64,000 nucleotides of DNA. Origin: Catenovulum agarivorans DS-2 (lineage in GTDB: Bacteria > Pseudomonadota > Gammaproteobacteria > Enterobacterales > Alteromonadaceae). The notes below the pieces were generated by a model. The model had not been told where the DNA came from, did not search any database, and saw only the letters and a list, made by a program, of their open reading frames with translations. Where the stretch lies: contig NZ_ARZY01000003.1 of the NCBI RefSeq assembly GCF_000568405.1, positions 62,001 to 126,000 of the forward strand. The letters are read 5' to 3'. A program made the position numbers and the translations under genes. Below are positions 43,971 to 53,812 of this stretch, in pieces; position 1 is the first letter of the stretch; each line of letters starts with the position of its first letter.

Positions 43971-45740
43971 ATGAACAGCCAAAATCTATATAAATATGCT
44001 TTGGGGAGCATATTGCTCATGCTACTGGCAGCATGCCAGCCATATGATAACTCACACAAAATAGCTGTAATGGAAACTTTTACGTTGAACGTTGAAGGGC
44101 CCATGACCAACGAACAAGCGCAAATAAATCCATTTACGGATTATTTGTTGCTAGCGCATTTTGAATTAAATGGTATCAGCAAAACGGTTCGGGGCTTTTA
44201 TGCTGCAGATGGTAAAGCGGCAAACACATCCGCGGAGTCGGGTAATATTTGGCAAGTGAACTTTACCCCAGAGCAGGCTGGCGACTGGCAATATCGATTG
44301 GAGTTTAAGCACGGTAAAAACATTGCAATTAATCCAAATATAGTCGACGCAGAGCTGATTCAATTACAACATGAAAGTGGTGTAATCGAGGTAATTGAGA
44401 ATAATCAGCACACTATCGCTAGCGATTTTCTGACAGTGAAAAATGGTTATTATTACCAGCGCAACAACCAACAATTTGTGCTAAAGATGGGGGCAAATAG
44501 CCCTGAAACTCTATTCGCTTATGCAGATTTTGATAATACATATAGAGCACAACGCCCTGTCAAAAATCCAGAAAAAAATGATACGGCTTACAACACACAG
44601 TTGCATGAATATTTACCGCATATTGCTGATTGGCAAGAAGGTGATCCTACTTGGCAAAGAGGCAAAGGCAAAGGCTTAATCGGTGCAATTAACTATTTAG
44701 CCAGCACAGGTATGAATAGTATTTATTTTATTACCATGAATATCACTGGTGACGGTAATGATGTGTGGCCGTATACCGACCACCAAACCTTTGATAGATT
44801 TGATGTTAGCAAACTGGCGCAATGGGATATTGTGTTTGCACACATGCGCAATAAAGGCATGATCGCACACATTATATTGCAAGAAACGGAAAACGAACTT
44901 TTGTTAGATAATGGTGATACTCAAAGGCTGCGTAAACTTTATTTGCAAGAATTAGTGGCACGTTTTGCTCACCATTCCAACATACTCTGGAATATAGGTG
45001 AAGAAAATGGCCCTGTGGGGTTTTCACCAAATGGTCAAAGCCCTGAACAAGTAAAAGCTATGGTTGATTATTTAACCGCAATTGACCCGTACCAACATCC
45101 AATTATTATTCACAGCCATGCAAGCAATAAACACAAACATGAAACCTTAACAGGCTTATTGGGGCACAAAAATTTATTAGGTTTGTCTTTTCAAGTAGAC
45201 CAACCTGCAAGAGTCGGAAAAGAGATAGCAGAGTGGCGACAAAAATCACGTCAAGCTGGTCATATGTGGACAATTTCAATGGATGAAATTGGTATTTGGC
45301 ACACTGGTGCAAAACCAGACGCAGATGATCCAGAGCATAATATCATGCGCCAACAAGTATTGTGGCCATCACTTATGCAACAAGCGAGTGGGGTAGAATG
45401 GTACTTTGGTTACAACTATGCACATAACGACTTAAATGCAGAAGACTGGCGCAGCCGTGATAATTTATGGCAGCAAACGCAAGTCGCACGCGAATTATTT
45501 GAACAGGCAGGCGGTTATAGTTTAACCAGCAATTGTGCAGCAAAAAACTTAGCATATTATTGTTTAACCGATGGCAAACGTGCTTTGTATTATTTCCCAT
45601 CGTTTGATTCTGCACTAATTGAACAATTGCCGATAGCTGCGCAAGCAAAACAAACTTGGTTTAACCCAAAATCGGGCAATGTTGTTGCAGAGCCCGCCTT
45701 GCTAACAAGCCAAAACGATTGGTTGTTATTGGTTGAATAA
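43971..45740 (+). CDS. Lipoprotein with DUF5060 and glycosidase-like TIM barrel
   Basis: A 589-aa lipoprotein (LLAAC near residue 22). Residues about 35-125 match a DUF5060 immunoglobulin-like domain (GPMTNEQAQINPFTDY, FTPEQAGDWQYRLEF). A catalytic-like barrel follows, with MGANSPETLFAYADF, ITGDGNDVWPY and ILWNIGEENG; the conserved Glu pair in the last is a candidate active site, with SMDEIG further on. Related to apiosidase-like and DUF4038-type enzymes found in algal polysaccharide loci. The substrate is unknown. A hairpin (45764-45817) ends the transcript. Confidence 0.78.
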   Translation: MNSQNLYKYALGSILLMLLAACQPYDNSHKIAVMETFTLNVEGPMTNEQAQINPFTDYLLLAHFELNGISKTVRGFYAADGKAANTSAESGNIWQVNFTPEQAGDWQYRLEFKHGKNIAINPNIVDAELIQLQHESGVIEVIENNQHTIASDFLTVKNGYYYQRNNQQFVLKMGANSPETLFAYADFDNTYRAQRPVKNPEKNDTAYNTQLHEYLPHIADWQEGDPTWQRGKGKGLIGAINYLASTGMNSIYFITMNITGDGNDVWPYTDHQTFDRFDVSKLAQWDIVFAHMRNKGMIAHIILQETENELLLDNGDTQRLRKLYLQELVARFAHHSNILWNIGEENGPVGFSPNGQSPEQVKAMVDYLTAIDPYQHPIIIHSHASNKHKHETLTGLLGHKNLLGLSFQVDQPARVGKEIAEWRQKSRQAGHMWTISMDEIGIWHTGAKPDADDPEHNIMRQQVLWPSLMQQASGVEWYFGYNYAHNDLNAEDWRSRDNLWQQTQVARELFEQAGGYSLTSNCAAKNLAYYCLTDGKRALYYFPSFDSALIEQLPIAAQAKQTWFNPKSGNVVAEPALLTSQNDWLLLVE

Positions 45741-45763
45741 ACAAAACTTTTGTTTTATCCGCG

Positions 45764-45817
45764 AAAAGCCATTAGTCTTATTTCCTCTGTTTGAGTAAGG
45801 AGTCGCTAATGGCTTTT
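45764..45817. terminator. Long-loop inverted repeat between convergent genes
   Basis: AAAAGCCATTAG (45764-45775) and CTAATGGCTTTT (45806-45817), a perfect 12-base stem with a 30-base loop, between the convergent DUF5060 and HExxH genes. T-rich ends on both strands suggest bidirectional termination. Confidence 0.65.
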
Positions 45818-45826
45818 GATTACCAG

Positions 45827-46924
45827 TTAGAGCTGTGTAGAGGTTAATGCTCCACGCCACTCAATATAACTCTGTTTCTGTTCAATAATTAAGCTTTCTA
45901 CTTGCTGGCTGTATTGATCAAGTGGCAGCGGCGAGCATTTGTCTTCAGCTTCTTTAATCATTAACTGAGTAAACTCTTGAGGTGTTTGCGTGATTAAATA
46001 GTGGGTGAGTAGCTTAGCTGAAAAATATAAAGCAGCATAATCATCTGGTGTCCAGGATGGATAAGCAGTAAATAACTCGTGCGGCTCAAGCACATAATCT
46101 TGCTGTTCAAACTTGTTTAACTCATTCGCAATTGTATAGTTCTGTATCGCTGAACTTTCAAAATACTCGGCTAAACCTTCATTAATTACTCTGGCCGTAA
46201 AACCAAAAAAATATTGGTTAAGCCGATGAATGCTCTCGTGCACCGCAGTTTCAACGCTTTGCTCTAAAGTAATTAAATTAACAAAAGCCAAATTGGTATA
46301 CGGAAAATACACGCCGATACTAGATTGGCCATCAAAAGAAATTTGCTCCAATAAATCTATATATTCGTCACGCTCTGGTAGTAAAAACAGCACAATTTCG
46401 GTCGGTTTGATTAAACTAAACGACAGCTCTTGCGAATAAACTTTTAATACATCCAACAAACGGTTTTTATATAAAGCCCAAAACGCATCGTTAAAACCAA
46501 TAGGATAAATGACCTGCACTGACAAGGTATCGTTTATTTTCAGTTTGCCATATAGGTAGTCATGTTGGGTGAAGGTGTCTTCTAGCATATACATAACTTG
46601 CTGATATAAATCTTCATCTTTTTCTATGGCGCAGTTGTTAATGCTCGTGGTGTTGGCAAGCAGTTGGCCAACATCAAATACCTGCTGCTCGGGCACAACA
46701 ACCTCTAATTGTTCGGCTGGCTTAGAATCGTTAGTTTCTAGCGGCTTTAACCCAAGCTTATCTAAGGTTCGTACACTGGGTGTAGGAGGTGTTTTATTCG
46801 CTTGAGTTGGCTGTGGTGGTGCTTGGTTAGTATCGGGGTACAAAAAAAACAACAGCGCAGCTATAACAGCCAATAAACTGAATAGAATAGTAAATAAATT
46901 ATTGGGTTGCTGATTATGCGCCAC
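45827..46924 (-). CDS. Membrane-anchored HExxH zinc-peptidase-like protein
   Basis: A 365-aa protein with one N-terminal membrane helix (LFTILFSLLAVIAALLFFLY) and a Pro/Thr-rich linker. The ectodomain contains HESIH (around residue 229) followed 17 residues later by NEGLAEYFE, the gluzincin-type arrangement HExxH...E. This resembles DUF1570-type putative metallopeptidases. Start GTG 46924. Peptidase activity is inferred; no neighbour suggests a substrate. Confidence 0.65.
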   Translation of the reverse strand: MAHNQQPNNLFTILFSLLAVIAALLFFLYPDTNQAPPQPTQANKTPPTPSVRTLDKLGLKPLETNDSKPAEQLEVVVPEQQVFDVGQLLANTTSINNCAIEKDEDLYQQVMYMLEDTFTQHDYLYGKLKINDTLSVQVIYPIGFNDAFWALYKNRLLDVLKVYSQELSFSLIKPTEIVLFLLPERDEYIDLLEQISFDGQSSIGVYFPYTNLAFVNLITLEQSVETAVHESIHRLNQYFFGFTARVINEGLAEYFESSAIQNYTIANELNKFEQQDYVLEPHELFTAYPSWTPDDYAALYFSAKLLTHYLITQTPQEFTQLMIKEAEDKCSPLPLDQYSQQVESLIIEQKQSYIEWRGALTSTQL

Positions 46925-46981
46925 GACTTGCTAAGAATTTTTATTTGGATTAGCGGTTAAGTTAACTGTAGTTGCAGACAA

Positions 46982-47158
46982 AGTAAATGGAATGGTTTTA
47001 TCATGTTTGGTTTTGCGAAGAATCAGCAAGATAATATCAGCAAAAAAGTATTAAAAACGTTGAGATGAATGGCCAAAGAATTGCTCAGTTATAGCGAGGA
47101 GCAGATATTAACTGCGATTAATAAAGGTGAATTAATAGAGGTAAAACACAATGAGTAA
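46982..47158 (+). pseudogene. Remnant of RelE/HigB-type toxin gene
   Basis: In frame from 46982 the translation contains FIMFGFAKNQQDNISKK, then an in-frame TGA at 47066-47068, then MAKELLSYSEEQILTAIN and GELIEVKHNE before the stop at 47156. This is the typical C-terminal half of HigB/RelE-family mRNA interferases (FGFAKNE..NIS...AKELL). The N-terminal half is missing and the frame is broken, so it cannot encode an active toxin. It overlaps the antitoxin start, as in intact operons. Confidence 0.68.
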
Positions 47159-47360
47159 CAACATTTTAGATGTGATGCATGAAACAGCGAAAGGTCTTGC
47201 TGATGCTGGTGTTATGGATGTGCAAACTATGCGTAAATTCGACGCTTTATGTTTACCCGAAGTTGAGCAATATGGAGCTTCTGAAAAAGAAGCAACTTAT
47301 GCTGCAGCCAAAGCTGTTGCTGACAAACCCTTGGTTATCCCAAATTTAACTGCTTGTTAA
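47151..47360 (+). pseudogene. Truncated HigA-type antitoxin
   Basis: A 69-aa frame starting MSNNILDVMHETAKGLADAG and continuing MRKFDALCLPEVE, the N-terminal signature of XRE-type antitoxins paired with HigB toxins. The helix-turn-helix that normally follows is absent; the last ~28 residues (YGASEKEATYAAAKAV onward) are unrelated. It therefore looks like a decayed antitoxin whose C-terminus was replaced. It could still be translated (AGAGGTAAA ribosome site). Confidence 0.6.
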
Positions 47361-47431
47361 AAATTTGCAAATACAAAACCTTTGACATAATATGTCTTCC
47401 GTTCAATTCGAATTAATCACGAGGGAAAGTT

Positions 47432-48322
47432 ATGTCATTGAATGCATTATCATCTAATCAAACTGTTACCAACAAACTTAAATTTGGCTCAAGTATCGTC
47501 TTTGCAATTATCGCTATCTCGATTGTGTTTAGCAGTGTGTATACGGTTGAGGAAGGGCATGTCGGCATTGTTAAACGTTTTGGCGAAGCCAAATATCAAG
47601 AAAATCCAGGGCTACATTTTAAACTACCTTTTATCGACTCGGTTGAGCCAATCGAAGTGCGTACGCGTAAAAATGCTGAAAAAATGGCATCTAGCACTAA
47701 AGAGCAAATGCCAGTTACGATTGCTGTAAGTGTTAACTGGACGGTCGACAAAAACGCTGCGTTAGACTTATTTAGAAAATATGGTGGTTTAGTGCAATTC
47801 GAGCAACGTATTTTAGATCCGCGTTTTCGTTCTGCCACTAAAGATACTATTCCAAGATATGAAGCTGAGCAGTTAATCCAAGACCGCGCACTGGCCATTC
47901 AAGGCATAGAGCAAAGGCTGATTGAAGAAATGGAAAGCTTTCCAGTGGTGGTGGATAACATTCAAATTGAAAATATCGAACTACCAGCAAAATATATTCA
48001 GTCAATTGAAATTAAACAAACAGAGAAAAATTTAGCCGCAGCCGAAGAGCATAAACTTGAACGCCAACGTTTAGAAGCCTTGCGTGAAGTAAATACTGCT
48101 GATGCTAAAGCACAAGGTATTATTAAAGTCGCTGAAGCTGAGGCAAAAGCTATTGTGTTAAAAGGTCAAGCTGAAGCCACTGCAATTGAGGCCAAAGCCA
48201 AAGCACTGCACAATAATCCGCTAATTGTGAGTTTGACCGAAGCGCAAAATTGGGATGGTAAATTACCAAGCACGATTATGGGTGAGGGGAGCTTACCTAT
48301 TTTGGATATGCGTAAAAACTAG
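47432..48322 (+). CDS. Prohibitin-family SPFH (band 7) membrane protein
   Basis: A 296-aa protein with one N-terminal membrane helix (about 16-36). An SPFH/band-7 domain starts at VEEGHVGIVKRFGEA, and a long Glu/Ala/Lys coiled coil (about 190-265) leads to a short conserved tail (LPSTIMGEGSLPIL). Such proteins form membrane microdomain or protease-associated rings. Ribosome site GAGGGAAAG. Single gene with a terminator downstream. Confidence 0.85.
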   Translation: MSLNALSSNQTVTNKLKFGSSIVFAIIAISIVFSSVYTVEEGHVGIVKRFGEAKYQENPGLHFKLPFIDSVEPIEVRTRKNAEKMASSTKEQMPVTIAVSVNWTVDKNAALDLFRKYGGLVQFEQRILDPRFRSATKDTIPRYEAEQLIQDRALAIQGIEQRLIEEMESFPVVVDNIQIENIELPAKYIQSIEIKQTEKNLAAAEEHKLERQRLEALREVNTADAKAQGIIKVAEAEAKAIVLKGQAEATAIEAKAKALHNNPLIVSLTEAQNWDGKLPSTIMGEGSLPILDMRKN

Positions 48323-48357
48323 TATGCGCATAGAGTTCTTAGTTTTAAGTTAAAATT

Positions 48358-48394
48358 AGGCTTGCTCAGCACATTAGACGCTAGCAAGCCTTTG
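48358..48394 (+). terminator. Terminator between SPFH and fghA genes
   Basis: AGGCTTGCT (48358-48366) and AGCAAGCCT (48383-48391), a 9-base stem with a 16-base loop followed by TTT. It lies between convergent genes. Confidence 0.65.
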
Positions 48395-48409
48395 GTTTAA
48401 GTTAATACC

Positions 48410-49252
48410 TTAAACCAAATACCCCGCATGAAACGCTAAATGTTTATCAATAAAACTGCTGATAAAAAAGTAGCTGTGGTCGTAACCTTCATGCGCTGTG
48501 TAGTTTAATGTAAAGCCTTTTTCTGCTGCTATATCTAACAAAGCTTGTGGCGTTAGTTGGTTGTGTAAAAACTGATCTGCTAAACCTTGTTCAATCATTA
48601 TCGGTTGAATTGAGCTTGCCTGTTTTAGCAATTCGCAACTGTCATATTCAGCCCAAGTTGTTTTGTCTTCACCTAAATAACCACTAAAAGCTTTATGCCC
48701 CCACGGAACTTGTGTTGGGTTTACTATAGGTGAAAAGGCAGAAATCGACTGATAACTTGTTGGATTTTTAAGGCCAATAGTTAAAGCGCCATGCCCACCC
48801 ATTGAATGACCGCTAATTGATCTTTTGTCTGAAACATTAAACTCTGCTTCAATCAACTCCGGCAACTCTTGGGTAATATAGCTATACATTTGGTAGTGCT
48901 GTGCAAACGGCGCTTGTATGGCATTTAAATAAAAACCAGCACCTAAACCAAAGTCGTATGCGCCTTCTTTATCATCGGCAACGTCGTTACCGCGTGGGCT
49001 GGTATCAGGTGCAACTATACAAATTCCCAGCTCAGCAGCCTTTTTAAATGCACCTGCTTTTTGCATAAAATTTTCATCTGTACAGGTTAAACCCGACAGC
49101 CAGTACAATACTGGAACTTTTTGCCCTTGTGCAATTTGTGGCGGCAAAAAAATTGCAAAAGTCATTTCACAATTATTGACGGATGATTGATGGCTAAAGC
49201 GCTGGTGCCAACCACCAGCAACTTTGTTTTCACTTAACTTAGTTAATGACAT
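48410..49252 (-). CDS. fghA: S-formylglutathione hydrolase
   Basis: Serine esterase completing formaldehyde detoxification by hydrolysing S-formylglutathione to formate and glutathione. Nucleophile Ser in SGHSMGGHGALT, oxyanion region YWLSGLTCTDENF, and a late catalytic His in EGYDHSYFF. Length 280 aa is normal. It follows frmA by 8 bases and is co-transcribed with it. Confidence 0.93.
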   Translation of the reverse strand: MSLTKLSENKVAGGWHQRFSHQSSVNNCEMTFAIFLPPQIAQGQKVPVLYWLSGLTCTDENFMQKAGAFKKAAELGICIVAPDTSPRGNDVADDKEGAYDFGLGAGFYLNAIQAPFAQHYQMYSYITQELPELIEAEFNVSDKRSISGHSMGGHGALTIGLKNPTSYQSISAFSPIVNPTQVPWGHKAFSGYLGEDKTTWAEYDSCELLKQASSIQPIMIEQGLADQFLHNQLTPQALLDIAAEKGFTLNYTAHEGYDHSYFFISSFIDKHLAFHAGYLV

Positions 49253-49260
49253 TTATTTGC

Positions 49261-50403
<1,143 letters not shown>

Positions 50404-50542
50404 CTAGTAAATTTGTTATTTATATTTGCTTGTTATGGTAGCTGAGTTTTGCACTGTGTTAAACCCTGCTTGTTTATCACAATGGCAGATAATGAATATA
50501 GTATAGTTAATGATTTTTCTTAGGTGGTAATTGTTAGGGATA

Positions 50543-50572
50543 GCTGAACTTGTTAGAGCTCGCAAGTTCAGC
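50543..50572. repeat. Inverted repeat downstream of PVC-type dehydrogenase gene
   Basis: GCTGAACTTG (50543-50552) and CAAGTTCAGC (50563-50572), a perfect 10-base hairpin with a 10-base loop, 3' of the leftward operon. No T run, so termination strength is doubtful. The rest of the 217-base gap up to frmA shows nothing recognisable. Confidence 0.5.
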
Positions 50573-50608
50573 AATGTAATAAGGATAACAAGCGCCTAAA
50601 ACTGCATA

Positions 50609-53023
50609 CTATTGAAAATCTTTCATAGTATAAGGCTGATTTTGCCCTTGAGTGGCTTCTCGTACCTTTTTTATCACTTCAGGTGACACTTCACCGTCGG
50701 TGTCAGCTGTGTTGGCCCATGTGTTACGAATATAGGTCGCTATTGCCGCTAGGTCTTGGTCGGATATATCAGGTCTAGTTGCGTAACCAGGCATAATTGC
50801 GCTGGTACGCCAAGTCATCCAGCCTATTTTTATTGGTCCCTGTAAACCATGCAATAATACTTTTGCGAGCTTTTCTTCAGACTCAATCACCCATTCGCTT
50901 TTCCAAAATGTTGGCCCTAAACCCGAAATGCCGTCACCATCTGGACCATGGCAACCTGCACAGCCACCTCTGCCCATAAACAGCTCTTTACCCTGATCAT
51001 ACAGTTGTATACCAAGTTCAGAAAGTTGCGCGCGGTTGTTTATCTCTGCTGGTTTTTTACCTAAATTGTTCATAATGTACATAAATTCTGAGTCTGGATA
51101 TTCACCATTGTGCATGGCCAAAAATTCGGCTGCGCGTGTATTTAAACCACTGGCTACTGCTTGACGGATGTATGGCTGTGGTAAATATTGGTCGAGTATT
51201 TGTTTTAATAAAATGAGCACATTATCTGATTGCAAAGCGGCCGCGGTCACTGCAGATTGCAATGCAAAGTCGTAGTTATTTTTCGAGAGCTCAATGGCTT
51301 TATCAACAAATGTTTGGTGGGCCGGCTTCGGCAGTTTAGCTGCGACTGCTATTGCTGCTTTTTTGCTACTGGCTGGCAATTTAGCACTGTTTAAAACAGA
51401 GTTCACACTGGCTAAATCCACGGCATCTAATCCATATAAAGTCCATAATAGGTTGATGCTGGCAACTTCGTTGTTGGTTGAGCTGAGCTGTTGTTTTATG
51501 CGGTTAATTGCTGCTTGAGTGTCGGCTTGATTTGTTGCTATCAGTGCATGCTGAACTATCATTTGTCTTGCTGTGTCGCGCCACCAGCCATTGGCATGGC
51601 TTAAAAACTCTACCAATTGTAACGATGATTTATTGGTAAGGTTAGGTTGTTTACCCGCAGGGGCATTAGCCCAACGTAACCGATAAATTCGCCCCATTGT
51701 ATGGTTGCCTTTATCTAAATCACGTTGTTTTATCTGGTTGCCTAAATAACTGGTTAAAAATTCTTTATGTTGAATAATCCCATGGTACATATCTACTATA
51801 TACAGTGAGCCATCGGGTGCTGTGTATAAATTAACCGGGCGGAATCTTTCATCCGTTGAAGTTAATATTTCTTGTTGAGGAAATATCGCTGTACCTGCAA
51901 GCTCACCGACTTTTTCTTCAATAAAACGAGCGCTAATTAGGTTACCCGCAGGCTCTGGAGTTAAACCCATGCCATAATATTTTTTAGGGAAGTTATCACC
52001 GCGGTAAATCAAACTGCCGCTGGCGGCGGTAAACTGTTTAAGTTTGCCATAGTTTTTTTCGTCAGTGTGTAATAATCCATGCACATAACCACGGTTTACG
52101 CCTGGGTTCATTCTAGCTGGGTAAATATTATTGGTGCCAATTGAGTGTGCACCCATTTTGGGCCAATAGCCCGGATTATGTCTAAGCGAACCTGGCAATA
52201 AATATTCGCCCTGAAGTGGCTGGCTGTTGCCATTGTGATAAAGCCGGCCTTGGTCATCCATGGTTAACCCCCACTGACCGCGGTAGTCGGATTGACCTTT
52301 AATTAGTTTCCAATATTGGTTGCGATAGATTTCTTTGCTACCTCTGGGTACAGGTGCATTGTGAGCTAACACTTGGTATTTTTTGGCACTTTTTGCGTTG
52401 TAGTACCAATTGTCTATGCCATAAAGCATAGTGTTGGTTTTATGCTCTACATTGCCACCTTCTGCATATGTGGCATCGGCAACTTGGCGATTTTTAACGA
52501 CAATTTCGCCACCTTCTTCATCTAATTCAACAAAATAGAGCTGTTGATTATCCGCATAAAAAAGACCACCTTCCACCATTGCAATGGTGCGCGGCATTTC
52601 AATATCGGTTAATAACTCAGTGCGTTTATCAACTTTGCCATCCCCATTGGTGTCTTCTAATACGGCGATACTTCCATCAGGCATATGTTCTGTGCTGCCT
52701 GTTAGGTCTTGCATAAAGCGGGTCATTTTACAAACAAATATCCGCCCGTTACCGTCAAAAGCTAACGCGACTGGGTTAAATATATTAGGCTCTGAAACGA
52801 CATTTTCGAGTACAAAGCCAGGTTGTAATTGGAATGATTTTAATGCCTGTTCGACCGTTAAAATAGGTGAAGGTGGAATATGCTCTGCTGGAATAATGTC
52901 TTCCATTACATGGCCGGCTCTGTCGCCTTTAAAGGTGATTTTTTTGTCTGCTTCTGCACTTATCGAGTGCATACTCATGAATAGTTGGCTAATGACCGCG
53001 GCTTGGATAAATGATTTTTTCAT
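50609..53023 (-). CDS. PVC-type membrane-bound dehydrogenase / haem c protein
   Basis: An 804-aa exported protein (signal peptide to about residue 24). The N-terminal ~430 residues form a beta-propeller of the glucose/sorbosone-dehydrogenase-like kind (FNPVALAFDGNGRIFVCK, DTNGDGKVDKRTEL). A HEAT-like helical middle follows, then a C-terminal cytochrome c domain with CAGCH haem-binding motif and an axial Met candidate (IMPGYATRPDI). This architecture is characteristic of Planctomycetes/Verrucomicrobia. It would oxidise a sugar and pass electrons to haem c. Third gene of the GH50-DUF1080 operon, 24 bases after DUF1080. Substrate inferred only. Confidence 0.83.
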   Translation of the reverse strand: MKKSFIQAAVISQLFMSMHSISAEADKKITFKGDRAGHVMEDIIPAEHIPPSPILTVEQALKSFQLQPGFVLENVVSEPNIFNPVALAFDGNGRIFVCKMTRFMQDLTGSTEHMPDGSIAVLEDTNGDGKVDKRTELLTDIEMPRTIAMVEGGLFYADNQQLYFVELDEEGGEIVVKNRQVADATYAEGGNVEHKTNTMLYGIDNWYYNAKSAKKYQVLAHNAPVPRGSKEIYRNQYWKLIKGQSDYRGQWGLTMDDQGRLYHNGNSQPLQGEYLLPGSLRHNPGYWPKMGAHSIGTNNIYPARMNPGVNRGYVHGLLHTDEKNYGKLKQFTAASGSLIYRGDNFPKKYYGMGLTPEPAGNLISARFIEEKVGELAGTAIFPQQEILTSTDERFRPVNLYTAPDGSLYIVDMYHGIIQHKEFLTSYLGNQIKQRDLDKGNHTMGRIYRLRWANAPAGKQPNLTNKSSLQLVEFLSHANGWWRDTARQMIVQHALIATNQADTQAAINRIKQQLSSTNNEVASINLLWTLYGLDAVDLASVNSVLNSAKLPASSKKAAIAVAAKLPKPAHQTFVDKAIELSKNNYDFALQSAVTAAALQSDNVLILLKQILDQYLPQPYIRQAVASGLNTRAAEFLAMHNGEYPDSEFMYIMNNLGKKPAEINNRAQLSELGIQLYDQGKELFMGRGGCAGCHGPDGDGISGLGPTFWKSEWVIESEEKLAKVLLHGLQGPIKIGWMTWRTSAIMPGYATRPDISDQDLAAIATYIRNTWANTADTDGEVSPEVIKKVREATQGQNQPYTMKDFQ

Positions 53024-53047
53024 AACGAACTCTAGCTATATCGTCGA

Positions 53048-53761
53048 TTATTTTTCTTCAATTCGAATGTTACGGAACAAAACAGTGTTGCTGGTATCGC
53101 CGTTTTGCTTAAATTGCCAACTACCATGATGTTGAATACCGATTAAACCTTCGCTCGACTTGGTATCAATTACATGTGTGGTTAAAACATCATTGACCCA
53201 AATTTTTATTTCGGGGCCGATAGCACTGATTTTGTAATGATTCCACTCTAGGTGTTTATACGCGTTGGCTTTTGCTTCAGTCCACTCGGGCGAGAGGTTT
53301 TGTTTAAAATCATCATCTGGAGCAGAGCGCTCAGGGTGAATTGGGTGCAGCCATTGGCGAGCTGTTCCTTGTTCATAGAGGCCGCCACTCCATTTACGTT
53401 TGCTTGGGTCTATCTCAGCTTGGTAGCCATATGCATAGTGGCCGTCAAATTTATCCGAAGGGCGGGTATTGGCACGAAAGATAATACCAGAATTAGAATA
53501 TTCTTTAACATCTGGCATTTTTACTTCAAGTTCTAATACGAAGTCTGAGTATTTTTCTTTGGTTAAATAGAACCAATTTCCGGTTGAAATGAGTTCAACT
53601 TCACCAGTGTCCTGGTTGAAGTTTGCTTGCCCATAAGGGTAGACGTTTTGCCAATTTTGCTGGTTTTGACTGATTAGAGAAGGGCTGTTGTTACAACCTA
53701 AAATGTTTATCCCTAATAACAGCAAAACCAGACTTTTGTAATGTCTGGTTTTGTTTTTCAT
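53048..53761 (-). CDS. DUF1080 (3-keto-glycoside hydrolase-like) lipoprotein
   Basis: A 237-aa lipoprotein (lipobox LGINILGC) with a concanavalin-like beta-sandwich of the DUF1080/3-keto-disaccharide hydrolase family. Visible marks are YSDFVLELEVKMP, NSGIIFRA, GYQAEID, GGLYEQG, and EWNHYKISAIG. Some members cleave 3-keto-glycosides through beta-elimination. Placed between an agarase and a haem-linked dehydrogenase, it may cleave C3-oxidised agar oligosaccharides. Activity is inferred from family and context. Confidence 0.82.
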   Translation of the reverse strand: MKNKTRHYKSLVLLLLGINILGCNNSPSLISQNQQNWQNVYPYGQANFNQDTGEVELISTGNWFYLTKEKYSDFVLELEVKMPDVKEYSNSGIIFRANTRPSDKFDGHYAYGYQAEIDPSKRKWSGGLYEQGTARQWLHPIHPERSAPDDDFKQNLSPEWTEAKANAYKHLEWNHYKISAIGPEIKIWVNDVLTTHVIDTKSSEGLIGIQHHGSWQFKQNGDTSNTVLFRNIRIEEK

Positions 53762-53812
53762 AATGATTGAGTTTATATGTGAACTTTTTATTTTAATCTA
53801 TGAAATACATTA

